Positions 8,071-15,086 of a stretch of 32,809 nucleotides of DNA are shown in pieces. The DNA is from Acidobacteriota bacterium (GTDB taxonomy: Bacteria > Acidobacteriota > Terriglobia > Bryobacterales > Bryobacteraceae), in NCBI GenBank assembly GCA_005808475.1, contig SYLY01000065.1:1-32809 (forward strand), read 5' to 3'. Position numbers and translations under genes: made by a program. Numbering within the stretch: position 1 is the stretch's first letter; the number at the start of each line of letters is the position of its first letter. The notes under the pieces were generated by a model. The model was not told the DNA's origin, ran no database searches, and saw nothing but the letters and a program-made list of their open reading frames with translations.

Positions 8071-8108
8071 ATGGTATATTTATTCATAGGACTGAATAAT
8101 TATGCGGA
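8071..8108 (+). promoter_or_regulatory. Tandem ARG-box-like operators (putative ArgR/AhrC sites)
   Basis: Two 18-bp imperfect palindromes fit the ARG-box pattern wnTGAATwwwwATTCAnw. Box 1 (8071-8088) reads ATGGTATATTTATTCATA and matches 8 of the 10 core bases. Box 2 (8091-8108) reads ACTGAATAATTATGCGGA and also matches 8 of 10. Two bp separate them, close to the 2-3 bp spacing of paired boxes in enterobacterial arginine operators. Box 2 covers the argC start codon and box 1 covers the likely -10 element, a geometry suited to repression by arginine-bound ArgR. No argR gene is in the window, so the regulator is inferred. Confidence 0.6.
8072..8080 (+). promoter_or_regulatory. Extended -10 promoter element of the arg operon
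   Basis: TGGTATATT matches an extended -10 (TGnTATAAT) in five of six core positions. It stands out as an AT-rich island in a GC-rich region. Transcription would begin near 8087, leaving a leader of about 15 nt that contains AGGA (8088-8091) ten bases before the argC ATG. No clear -35 is seen, as expected for extended -10 promoters. Confidence 0.5.
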
Positions 8109-9109
8109 CCCTTGCCGGTATCGTCGGATTTCGAGGCTACAGCGGCGCCGAACTCCTCGCCATTCTCCAACGCCATCCCCATGCCGAGCCCGTGCTGCTC
8201 GAGCACCGCGCCGATTCCTCCGCGCGTCCGCTGCCGCGTAACTCCCGGCGTCCGAAGACGATCCCATGCACGGCCGAGGCGGTTCACGCGGAAGGGCTCG
8301 GCGTCGTATTCCTTTGCACTCCCCACGACGTCTCGATGGAGTTGGCCTTGCCGCTCCTCGAGACCGGCGCCAAGGTGATCGACTTGAGCGCGGCCTTCCG
8401 GTTCGACACCGGAGAGAACTACACTCGCTGGTACAAGGAGCCGCACACGGCGCCTGGCTTGCTGGCCGAGGCCGTCTACGGGCTGCCCGAGTTCTATCGC
8501 GACCGCATCCCCGCCGCGCGGCTCATCGCGAATCCCGGCTGCTATCCCACCGCCGCCAATCTCGCGATTCGCCCGCTGGTGGAGGCCGGAATCGCCGACC
8601 TGACCGTTGGCATTGTGTGCGACGCCAAGTCCGGCGTGAGTGGCGCCGGCCGGAAGCCAAGCCTGAAGACATCGTTCTGCGAGGTGACGGAGAACTTCTC
8701 CGCCTACTCGCTGCTCGATCACCGCCACGTGCCGGAGGTCCTGCGCAACTCCGGCCTCGAGGAAGGCCAGTTCAGCTTCACCGCGCAGCTTCTCCCGATC
8801 CACCGCGGGATTCTCGAGACGGTTTACTTCCGGACGAAGCAGCCCACCACCGCGGCCGCCATCGTGGACATGTATGAAGCCCGCTACCGGGGCGAGCCCT
8901 TCGTGCGCATCTACGACCCCGGCCAGGTTCCCGACCTCGCCGCCGTCAATCACACCAATTTCTGCGACATCGGCGTCAAGTACGATCCCGCCACCGGCCG
9001 CGGCGTGGTAGTGGTATGCGAGGATAATCTCGGCAAAGGCGCGGCGGGACAAGCCGTCCAGAACATGAACCTCGTGCTGGGATTCGCCGAGACGGAGGGT
9101 CTGCTGTGA
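8102..9109 (+). CDS. argC: N-acetyl-gamma-glutamyl-phosphate reductase
   Basis: ArgC carries out the NADPH-dependent reduction of N-acetylglutamyl phosphate to the semialdehyde, the third step of arginine synthesis. The Rossmann motif is G-F-R-G-Y-S-G-A-E-L (9-18), the catalytic cysteine is C147 in ANPGCYPTA, and the conserved histidine is H234 in LLPIHRGILETV. Length, 335 aa, is normal for the long ArgC type. The ATG is placed by the dinucleotide-binding strand immediately after it and by AGGA ten bases upstream. The stop overlaps the argB GTG by 4 bp. The start codon lies within a putative ArgR operator, so repression by arginine is likely. Confidence 0.96.
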   Translation: MRTLAGIVGFRGYSGAELLAILQRHPHAEPVLLEHRADSSARPLPRNSRRPKTIPCTAEAVHAEGLGVVFLCTPHDVSMELALPLLETGAKVIDLSAAFRFDTGENYTRWYKEPHTAPGLLAEAVYGLPEFYRDRIPAARLIANPGCYPTAANLAIRPLVEAGIADLTVGIVCDAKSGVSGAGRKPSLKTSFCEVTENFSAYSLLDHRHVPEVLRNSGLEEGQFSFTAQLLPIHRGILETVYFRTKQPTTAAAIVDMYEARYRGEPFVRIYDPGQVPDLAAVNHTNFCDIGVKYDPATGRGVVVVCEDNLGKGAAGQAVQNMNLVLGFAETEGLL

Positions 9110-9879
9110 AGCTGCTGGTCAAGCTTGGCGGGACGCTGCTCGACGAAGAGGCCTCGCGGCAACGGCTATCGCGCGAAATCGCCGCCGTCGCGGCGATGCC
9201 CGGCATCCTCGTGACGGTAGTTCACGGCGGCGGCAAACAGATGACGCGCTACCTGGCCGAGCGCGGGGTGGAAAGCCGGTTCGCCGGCGGACTCCGCGTC
9301 ACCACGCCCGAGGTCGTCGATGCCGTGCTGAAGGTGTTCGCCGGCAGCGTGAACCATCAGTTGGTGGCGTCGCTGGTGGCGGCGGGATCGGACGCCGTGG
9401 GACTGAGCGGGATCGATGCCTGCCTGACCGAAGCCGAGCAGTGGAGCGAGGAACTGGGCGCGGTGGGCCGGCCCGTGCGATGCAACGCGCGGCTGCTCGA
9501 CGTGCTGACCGGGGCAGGCTATCTCCCCGTGGTCGCTTGCGTCGCCGGCGACCGCCAAGGCCGCATCTACAACGTGAACGCCGACCAGATGGCAGCCGCC
9601 TGCGCCGCCGGGTTCCAGGCGGATCGCCTGATCTTTCTCACCGACGTGGTGGGCGTGCTCGACGCTGACAAGCGGATTCTGCCCGAACTCGACCGCGCCG
9701 CCAGCGAGGGGCTGATCGCGGCGGGAGTCGCCACGGGAGGCATGCAGGCCAAGCTGGAAGCGGCGCACCGCGCGCTGGACGGGGGCGTTCCGCGCGTCTG
9801 CATCGCGCCTGGCGCCGAACCGGGCATCCTCGCCCGGCTGTTGTCGGGCGAGAACACCGGCACGAGCCTGGTGCGATAG
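9106..9879 (+). CDS. argB: Acetylglutamate kinase
   Basis: ArgB phosphorylates N-acetylglutamate, the second step of arginine synthesis. The amino-acid-kinase fold is recognised from VKLGGTLL (5-12, with K6), the glycine-rich loop V-V-H-G-G-G-K (38-44), R-F-A-G-G-L-R-V-T-T (58-67), and the distal G-G-M-Q-A-K segment that contributes a phosphate-binding lysine. It is 257 aa and starts directly at the first beta strand. It therefore lacks the N-terminal helix that forms the arginine-sensitive hexamer in feedback-inhibited NAGKs; an arginine-insensitive, E. coli-like dimer is the likely form (inference). The GTG start overlaps the argC stop (GTGA). Confidence 0.95.
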   Translation: MKLLVKLGGTLLDEEASRQRLSREIAAVAAMPGILVTVVHGGGKQMTRYLAERGVESRFAGGLRVTTPEVVDAVLKVFAGSVNHQLVASLVAAGSDAVGLSGIDACLTEAEQWSEELGAVGRPVRCNARLLDVLTGAGYLPVVACVAGDRQGRIYNVNADQMAAACAAGFQADRLIFLTDVVGVLDADKRILPELDRAASEGLIAAGVATGGMQAKLEAAHRALDGGVPRVCIAPGAEPGILARLLSGENTGTSLVR

Positions 9880-9900
9880 ACCGGACGAAGGAGGGAAGCC

Positions 9901-10419
9901 ATGACGCTTCGCAAAGCCATCATGCGGGACATCCCGGAGATCCTCGGCTTGATCAACGGATACGCCAACCAGGGCATCATGCTGCCGCGCACCGAATTCG
10001 AACTGGCCGAAGGTATCCGCGATTTCGTGGTCGCCGAAGAGAGCGGATCGCTTCGCGGTTGCGGGGCGCTGCATTTTTATACGCCGGCGGCGGCGGAGGT
10101 ACGGTCGCTCGGTGTACTGCCCACGGAAAAAGGCAGAGGAATCGGACGGCTGATTGTAGAGGAATTAGAGAAAGAGGCCCGCCACTTTGGACTGGAGTCG
10201 ATCTTTGCCTTCACATATGTACCCGGCTTCTTCGGGCAGTTGGGCTACGCCCAGGTCGACCGGGGGCTACTGCCGCAAAAAGCCTGGAAGGACTGTCTGC
10301 GATGTCCCAAGTTCCAGAACTGCGACGAAATTGCGGTGCATAAATCGATTGGAGAACCGTCGCGGCCTGCGGCGCCCCAATTCGCCCGTACCTCTCCATT
10401 TCAAGTACTGCCCGCCTAG
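9901..10419 (+). CDS. argA: Short-form amino-acid N-acetyltransferase (GNAT; S-NAGS type)
   Basis: This is a stand-alone GNAT acyltransferase of 172 aa. The acetyl-CoA loop is visible as E-V-R-S-L-G-V-L-P-T-E-K-G-R-G-I-G (66-82). The C-terminal signature C-L-R-C-P-K-F-Q-N-C-D-E-I-A (139-152) is characteristic of short N-acetylglutamate synthases that lack the kinase-like domain of classical ArgA. It most likely makes N-acetylglutamate from glutamate and acetyl-CoA, the first step of the same pathway as argCB. A strong ribosome binding site AAGGAGG (9888-9894) sits 6 nt before the ATG, 21 bp after argB. The last 20 or so residues are proline-rich and not conserved. A bifunctional argJ elsewhere could share this role. 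Confidence 0.8.
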   Translation: MTLRKAIMRDIPEILGLINGYANQGIMLPRTEFELAEGIRDFVVAEESGSLRGCGALHFYTPAAAEVRSLGVLPTEKGRGIGRLIVEELEKEARHFGLESIFAFTYVPGFFGQLGYAQVDRGLLPQKAWKDCLRCPKFQNCDEIAVHKSIGEPSRPAAPQFARTSPFQVLPA

Positions 10420-10436
10420 GCGGAGGCAACGGCGCC

Positions 10437-10473
10437 CCCGAAAGACTCTCACGATTGCGTGAGAATATTCGGG
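10437..10473 (+). other. Two-tier hairpin downstream of the arg operon
   Basis: TCTCACG-ATTG-CGTGAGA forms a perfect 7-bp stem with a 4-nt loop (10447-10464). It is enclosed by a second stem CCCGAA/TTCGGG (10437-10442 with 10468-10473) across a small internal loop. No T-run follows, so it is not a standard intrinsic terminator. It could act as a 3' end-stabilising or Rho-linked structure for the arg mRNA, or as part of the leader of the next gene. Confidence 0.5.
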
Positions 10474-10549
10474 CCCTCAACACACTAATTAGATGTGCGC
10501 ATCGGTGGAACACCTTAGAAAAAAATCTGCAGAGATGTGAAATAAGGCT

Positions 10550-10577
10550 TTCACCTAGCCACAACCTGGTGTACTAT
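10550..10577 (+). promoter_or_regulatory. Candidate promoter of the molybdopterin-binding gene
   Basis: TTCACC (10550-10555) and TACTAT (10572-10577) are separated by 16 bp within an AT-rich 130-bp leader; each matches four of six consensus bases. Start of transcription would be near 10584. A Shine-Dalgarno-like GAGGG (10614-10618) precedes the ATG at 10628 by 9 nt. The match is modest. Confidence 0.35.
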
Positions 10578-10627
10578 CCATTAGAACTAGTAGTACCAGA
10601 AGGCCGAGTTCAAGAGGGTCCATTCCA

Positions 10628-11599
10628 ATGAGGGCACTGACTGTCGACGTCAAGGAATCCGCAGGTCGCATCCTGTGTTGCACCATTTTCCGGCCGGGCG
10701 GCCGAAAACTATTGGCTAAAGGTCACGTAATCAGCGAAGAAGACATCCGTCTCCTCTCTACGGAGGGCATGGATCAGGTCTGGGTCACCGAACTCGAAGA
10801 GGGCGAGGTTGGCGAGGACGCCGCAGTGATGAAGGTCGCATCCGAAATGGGATGCGGCTGTGTCGAGATTCGCCCGGCGGCGGGCGGGCGGGCGAATCTG
10901 ATCGCCACGGAAGACTGCTGTCTATTGATCGACGACGAACTGCTTCGCCAGATCAACTGCACGTCCAGCGTCGTGATCGCGACGGCGCTCAACTTCAGTT
11001 TCGCTACGGCCGGAACGCGCTTGGCATCGGTGAAGAGCGCGCCGTTCGCGGTGGCCTCCGCGCAATTGGACGCGATCCTCTCGATCCTGAAAGAGCGTGG
11101 TCCGATCCTCCAGGCCCGTCCGATCCGCCAGCCAACGCTCGGCGTTCTGTATTCGGATCCGGTCCAGGGCGAACGCGCCCGGCAATTGTTCGAACCGGCG
11201 GTCAAGCAGCGCCTCGAGAAGTATCGCGTCGGCCAGAGCTTCGCCCTCACCACCACCGAGGACGAACCGCTGGTGACGCGCTCGTTGCACCACTTGCTAC
11301 GTTCGAAGCCGACCGCCATCCTCATCGCTTCCACCACGTCTCCGGCCGGACCGGAGGACGTCATCGGCCGCGCGATGGCGCGCGTCGACTGCCATATCGA
11401 ACGTTTTCTCGCCCCCGTCGAGCCGGGCAACCTGCTCCTGCTGGGATATCGCGAGGACACCCCCGTAATCTCGGCTCCGGGCTGCTTCCGGTCGGCGAAG
11501 CAGAACGTGGTCGATCTGGTCCTGCCGCCGATGCTATCGCGTTACCGGCTCTCCGGTTGGGAGTTGGCGACGCTCGGCCACGGCGGCCTACTGGGCTAG
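10628..11599 (+). CDS. Stand-alone molybdopterin-binding domain protein
   Basis: The 323 aa protein resembles the N-terminal molybdopterin-binding half of the bacterial proteins that fuse this region to a MobA-like nucleotidyltransferase. The start has the pattern G-R-I-L-C-x(5)-P-G-G-R-K-L-L-A-K-G-H-V-I-S-E-E-D-I, followed by the turn E-x-G-E-V-G-E-D-A-A. The distal part (about 165-310) has a MoaB/Mog-like fold signature, with T-L-G-V-L-Y-S-D and the loop S-P-A-G-P-E-D-V-I-G. The family binds the pyranopterin of molybdenum cofactor in the cytoplasm. Here no nucleotidyltransferase part is fused, and no moa or mob genes are adjacent. The gene has its own leader and a terminator and appears monocistronic. 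Confidence 0.7.
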   Translation: MRALTVDVKESAGRILCCTIFRPGGRKLLAKGHVISEEDIRLLSTEGMDQVWVTELEEGEVGEDAAVMKVASEMGCGCVEIRPAAGGRANLIATEDCCLLIDDELLRQINCTSSVVIATALNFSFATAGTRLASVKSAPFAVASAQLDAILSILKERGPILQARPIRQPTLGVLYSDPVQGERARQLFEPAVKQRLEKYRVGQSFALTTTEDEPLVTRSLHHLLRSKPTAILIASTTSPAGPEDVIGRAMARVDCHIERFLAPVEPGNLLLLGYREDTPVISAPGCFRSAKQNVVDLVLPPMLSRYRLSGWELATLGHGGLLG

Positions 11600-11646
11600 T
11601 TTTCGAAGTCTCCTCCACTAGCCGCGCTTAACGACCGCGGTTTCCC

Positions 11647-11680
11647 CGGGCGTCTTCCCCAAAGGCGCCCGTTTTTTTTT
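11647..11680 (+). terminator. Rho-independent terminator
   Basis: The stem CGGGCG (11647-11652) pairs with CGCCCG (11666-11671) and is followed directly by nine T residues (11672-11680). It lies 48 bp after the stop of the molybdopterin-binding gene and separates it from the next operon. Confidence 0.88.
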
Positions 11681-11708
11681 CCGCCTTCCCGGCACTATTC
11701 TGGTAGAG

Positions 11709-12944
11709 ATGAAAATCCGCCGAGTCGACTCTTTCCTTCTGTCCTTCCCGATGCCCGAGCCGATCCTGCTGCCGTACTACGGCGGCGACCGGACGATTCT
11801 CAAGCGCGACGCCCTGTTCGTCCGCGTGGAGGGCGATCACGGCCTGATCGGGTATGGCCCCGGCCAAGGCAGCGATACCGCGCACGAACGGATTCAGCGG
11901 ATCGTCAAGCCCTTCCTCGAGGGACGCGACCTCAAGGACCCCGACGCTCTCCGTGTGCTTTTCCACGAAGGGCCGGGCGGCGATCCCGAGGTCATGAAGG
12001 TCTACTGCGCGGTGGAGGTCGCGCTGTACGACCTGCTCGGCAAGCAGTTGGGCGTTCCCGTTTCCGAACTGGTCGGAGGACGGGTGCGGGATCGGATCCG
12101 CCTGTACGGCAGCGCGGGAATGTATCAACCGCCCGAGGAGTACGCCGCCGAAGCGGCTCGCATCGCCGCGCTCGGCTATTCCGCCTACAAGATGCGGCCG
12201 GCGCTCGGGCCGGAGGACGATCTGAAGACGGTCCGCCTGATGCGGGAAGCGGCCGGTCCCGGCGTGGATCTAATGGTGGACGCGCACGCGTGGTGGCGCA
12301 TGGGAGACCGCAGCTATTCGCCGGACACGATCGAGGATCTGGCTCGCCGGATGGGCGCGTACGACATCGCCTGGCTCGAGGAGCCCCTGCCTCCCGACGA
12401 TCATGAGGGCTACAAGCGGCTGCGGGACAAGCAGTACGTCCCGATCGCCACCGGCGAGCACGAGCCCGGCGAGGAGCGGTTCCTCGACTTGATCCACTCC
12501 GGCGCGGCCGACATCGTGCAGATGGATATCGTCTGCCAAGGCGGCTTCGCGTTGTGCCGCCGCCTGCTGAGCGCGATCTCCCATACGGGGCAGCGGTTCG
12601 CTTTCCATAGCTGGGGCACGGATCTCGAGGTGATCGCCGCCGCGCATCTGGGGATCTGCTGGCCGGAGACGGTGGCCGAATGGCTCGAGTATCCGATCTA
12701 TACGATTCCCGGCTGCAAGACCATGTACCCGTTCCCGCTCGCTCGCGACATCGTCAAGGAGCCTCTCGACATCGTGGACGGCGAACTGGCGGTATCGGCG
12801 CGGCCTGGGCTCGGAGTGGATGTGGACGAGTCGGTGATCGACAAGTACCCGTGGATTCCCGGGCCGTGGTCGTATTTCCGGCTGACGTCGCCGCCCGCGA
12901 CCTACGCCATCAGCTCCGACCACAGCGTCAAATGGGCGGGCTAG
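11709..12944 (+). CDS. Enolase-superfamily enzyme (mandelate racemase/muconate lactonizing type)
   Basis: This 411 aa enzyme belongs to the enolase superfamily, which abstracts a proton alpha to a carboxylate using Mg2+. An N-terminal capping domain (1-125) is followed by the barrel. Metal ligands are D191 (MVDAH), E224 (LEEP) and E250 (TGEHE). The second-strand base motif is Y-K161-M-R163, that is K-x-R. An Asp-His pair is present with D273 (QMD) and H300 (FHSWGTD), as in the mandelate racemase subgroup. Members include sugar-acid dehydratases; the specific substrate cannot be read from the sequence. It is the first gene of a compact run: its stop is 1 bp before the deacetylase ATG. A weak GTAGAG precedes the start. 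Confidence 0.85.
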   Translation: MKIRRVDSFLLSFPMPEPILLPYYGGDRTILKRDALFVRVEGDHGLIGYGPGQGSDTAHERIQRIVKPFLEGRDLKDPDALRVLFHEGPGGDPEVMKVYCAVEVALYDLLGKQLGVPVSELVGGRVRDRIRLYGSAGMYQPPEEYAAEAARIAALGYSAYKMRPALGPEDDLKTVRLMREAAGPGVDLMVDAHAWWRMGDRSYSPDTIEDLARRMGAYDIAWLEEPLPPDDHEGYKRLRDKQYVPIATGEHEPGEERFLDLIHSGAADIVQMDIVCQGGFALCRRLLSAISHTGQRFAFHSWGTDLEVIAAAHLGICWPETVAEWLEYPIYTIPGCKTMYPFPLARDIVKEPLDIVDGELAVSARPGLGVDVDESVIDKYPWIPGPWSYFRLTSPPATYAISSDHSVKWAG

Positions 12945-12945
12945 C

Positions 12946-13647
12946 ATGTGGCTGGAAGCGGCGGCCGCCGCGAGCATGGCCGCATCCGCCGCGTGGGCCG
13001 TGCGGGGCCGCTCAGCGGCGGTCTTCGGACCGTCGGTGCATCGCGGACCAGGCGGCCGCCGTTCGGTCGCGTTGACGTTCGACGACGGCCCGAGCGAGTC
13101 CACTCCGGCGCTGCTCGAACTGCTGGCGAAGCTCGGCGCGCCGGCCACATTCTTCCAGGTGGGCCTCAACGCGCGGCGGCTGCCGGAAATCGCGCGGGAG
13201 GTATCCCGGGCGGGACACGAAATCGGAAATCACACATGGTCCCACCGCATGCCCTGGATCGGCGCCGCCGGGGACGAGATCGGCCGGTGCCAGGAGTTGT
13301 TGACCGATTTGCACGGGGCGGCCCCCAAGCTGTTTCGCGCGCCCTACGGCGTCCGGTGGTTCGGATTCCGCGCGGCGCAGCGCCGCCACGGCCTGCTCGG
13401 CGTGATGTGGACCGTGATCGCGCTAGACTGGAAACTGGACGAGGACGCCGCCGCTCGAAGATTGACCGCTGGAGCGCGAGAGGGCGGCATACTGTGCCTT
13501 CACGACGGGCGGGAGCTGACTCCCCGGCCGGACATTCGCTCCACGCTTGGCGCCGTCGATCGAACGGTGCGCCAGTTGCGGGACTTCGGTTATCATTTTG
13601 AGTCAGCCTCCGACATCCTATGCCCAAAGAGTTCCTCCAACGCGTGA
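12946..13647 (+). CDS. Polysaccharide deacetylase (NodB/CE4 family)
   Basis: CE4 deacetylases remove N- or O-acetyl groups from chitooligosaccharide, peptidoglycan or xylan. The NodB motifs are all present: TFDDGP (44-49; D46 as base and D47 as metal ligand), N-H-T-W-S-H (95-100; H96 and H100 as metal ligands), R-A-P-Y-G-V (131-136), and L-H-D-G (185-188). The 233 aa protein is about the size of rhizobial NodB. An N-terminal hydrophobic stretch (5-18) could be a membrane anchor or signal. The gene starts 1 bp after the enolase-superfamily gene and overlaps the ACP gene by 28 bp, pointing to coupled expression with acyl-chain genes. The saccharide acted upon is unknown. Confidence 0.9.
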   Translation: MWLEAAAAASMAASAAWAVRGRSAAVFGPSVHRGPGGRRSVALTFDDGPSESTPALLELLAKLGAPATFFQVGLNARRLPEIAREVSRAGHEIGNHTWSHRMPWIGAAGDEIGRCQELLTDLHGAAPKLFRAPYGVRWFGFRAAQRRHGLLGVMWTVIALDWKLDEDAAARRLTAGAREGGILCLHDGRELTPRPDIRSTLGAVDRTVRQLRDFGYHFESASDILCPKSSSNA

Positions 13648-13877
13648 TCGGCTGTATCGCCAAGGCGCAACGCATTCCCACCGAGACGATGAAAGCCGAA
13701 TCGACTTTCGAACAATTGGGTATCGATTCCCTGGATGGCATCAATATTCTGTTCGCGCTGGAAAGCGAGTTCGACATCGAGATCCCAGACAACGCCGCGC
13801 AACAAGTGAAGACGGTCGGGGATATGGCGAACGGCGTGTTCGCCCTCGTGGAGCAAAAGCAGCGGGTTCAGGCATGA
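13620..13877 (+). CDS. Acyl carrier protein
   Basis: This 85 aa acyl carrier protein has the phosphopantetheine attachment serine S37 in G-I-D-S-L-D. Helix 1 is F-L-Q-R-V-I-G-C-I-A, and the acidic helix 2 region is L-D-G-I-N-I-L-F-A-L-E-S-E-F. The closing segment T-V-G-D-M-A-N is usual for ACPs. It differs from a housekeeping AcpP, whose motif is normally D-S-L-D-x-V-E-L. Its placement between a NodB-type deacetylase and a NodE/FabF-type ketosynthase suggests a dedicated carrier for a special acyl chain. The start ATG lies inside the deacetylase gene, and the stop overlaps the ketosynthase ATG by 4 bp. Confidence 0.92.
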   Translation: MPKEFLQRVIGCIAKAQRIPTETMKAESTFEQLGIDSLDGINILFALESEFDIEIPDNAAQQVKTVGDMANGVFALVEQKQRVQA

Positions 13878-15085
13878 GGCGTGTGGCCGTCACGGGCCTC
13901 GGCGTCATTTCCGCGATTGGCGGCGACACTCGCCAGTTTCTCGATTCCCTGCAAGCCGGCCGCTCCGGCATCCGGCCGCTGCAGGCGGTGGATTCCGCGC
14001 TATTACGCTTCAAGAACGGCGCGGAGGTGGCGGGTTTCGATCCGCTCGCATCGTTCGACCCCAAGCAGACGGATCTGCTCGACCGCTTCGCCCAGTTCGC
14101 CGCCGTCGCCGCGCGCGAAGCCGTTCGCGACTCGGGCTTGGAATGGACGGCGGCCGCGAAGGAGCGAACCGCGGTGGTGACCGGGTGCTGCGTGGGCGGA
14201 CAAGCCACCGAGGACGCCGCCTTCGTCGATCTTTACCGCCACAACAAGCCGCGCGTGAATCCGATGTCGATTCCGCGCATCATGGCGAACGCGGGCGCCA
14301 GCTTCGTTTCGATGGACATGGGCTTCACCGGCCCCGTATTTACCGTGTCCACCGCGTGCGCCTCGGCGAACCACGCGATCGGCCAGGCGTTCCTGATGGT
14401 CCGCTCGGGCATGGTGGACGCGGCGCTCACCGGCGGCAGCGAAGCGATTTTCAGCTATGGTTTCCTCAAGGCGTGGGAAGCGATGCGAGTGGTATCGCCG
14501 GACACGTGCCGCCCATTCTCGCGCGACCGGCAGGGATTGATCCTCGGCGAAGGCGGCGCGATGCTGGTGCTCGAGGAAATGGACGAGGCGCGCGCGCGCG
14601 GCGCCAGGATCTACGCGGAACTTGCCGGATTCGGCATGTCCGCCGACGCGCACCACATCACGCAGCCCACGTGGGAAGGTCCCGCCGCCGCGATGCGGGC
14701 GGCGCTCGAGTCGGCGTCGCTGGCGCCGGCGGACGTGGGCTACATCAACGCGCACGGCACCGGGACGTTGGCTAACGACGCCACCGAGACCAAAGCGATT
14801 CGCGCGGTATTTGGCGAGTCGGCGGATCGCTTGGTGGTTTCCTCCACCAAGTCGATGCACGGGCACGCGCTCGGCGCGGCGGGCGCGATCGAGGCGGCGG
14901 CATGCGCGTTGTCGCTGCATCACGGCTTCGTACCACCCACGGCGAACTACACGGCGCCCGATCCGGCGTGCGACCTCGACGTGGCGCCCAACGAGGCGCG
15001 CCAACTGCGGGTGGGCGCCGCGCTCTCGAACGCGTTCGCTTTCGGCGGCTTGAACGCGGTGCTGGCGTTCCGCGCGGTCCGGTGA
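13874..15085 (+). CDS. Beta-ketoacyl-ACP synthase II family (NodE/FabF-like)
   Basis: This 403 aa ketosynthase condenses acyl-ACP with malonyl-ACP. The catalytic triad is complete: C162 in STACASANHA, H294 in NAHGTGT, and H329 in SSTKSMHGH with K326. The segment L-K-A-W-E-A-M-R followed by S-P-D-T-C-R-P-F-S-x-D-R, and the P-P-T-A-N-Y-x-x-P-D-P-x-C-D-L-D-V tail, are shared with FabF and notably with rhizobial NodE. The ATG at 13874 overlaps the ACP stop (ATGA); the open frame extends further upstream but only through the two preceding genes. No fabD, fabG or fabZ is next to it, so it probably extends or specialises chains supplied by general fatty acid synthesis. Confidence 0.92.
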   Translation: MRRVAVTGLGVISAIGGDTRQFLDSLQAGRSGIRPLQAVDSALLRFKNGAEVAGFDPLASFDPKQTDLLDRFAQFAAVAAREAVRDSGLEWTAAAKERTAVVTGCCVGGQATEDAAFVDLYRHNKPRVNPMSIPRIMANAGASFVSMDMGFTGPVFTVSTACASANHAIGQAFLMVRSGMVDAALTGGSEAIFSYGFLKAWEAMRVVSPDTCRPFSRDRQGLILGEGGAMLVLEEMDEARARGARIYAELAGFGMSADAHHITQPTWEGPAAAMRAALESASLAPADVGYINAHGTGTLANDATETKAIRAVFGESADRLVVSSTKSMHGHALGAAGAIEAAACALSLHHGFVPPTANYTAPDPACDLDVAPNEARQLRVGAALSNAFAFGGLNAVLAFRAVR

Positions 15086-15086
15086 G

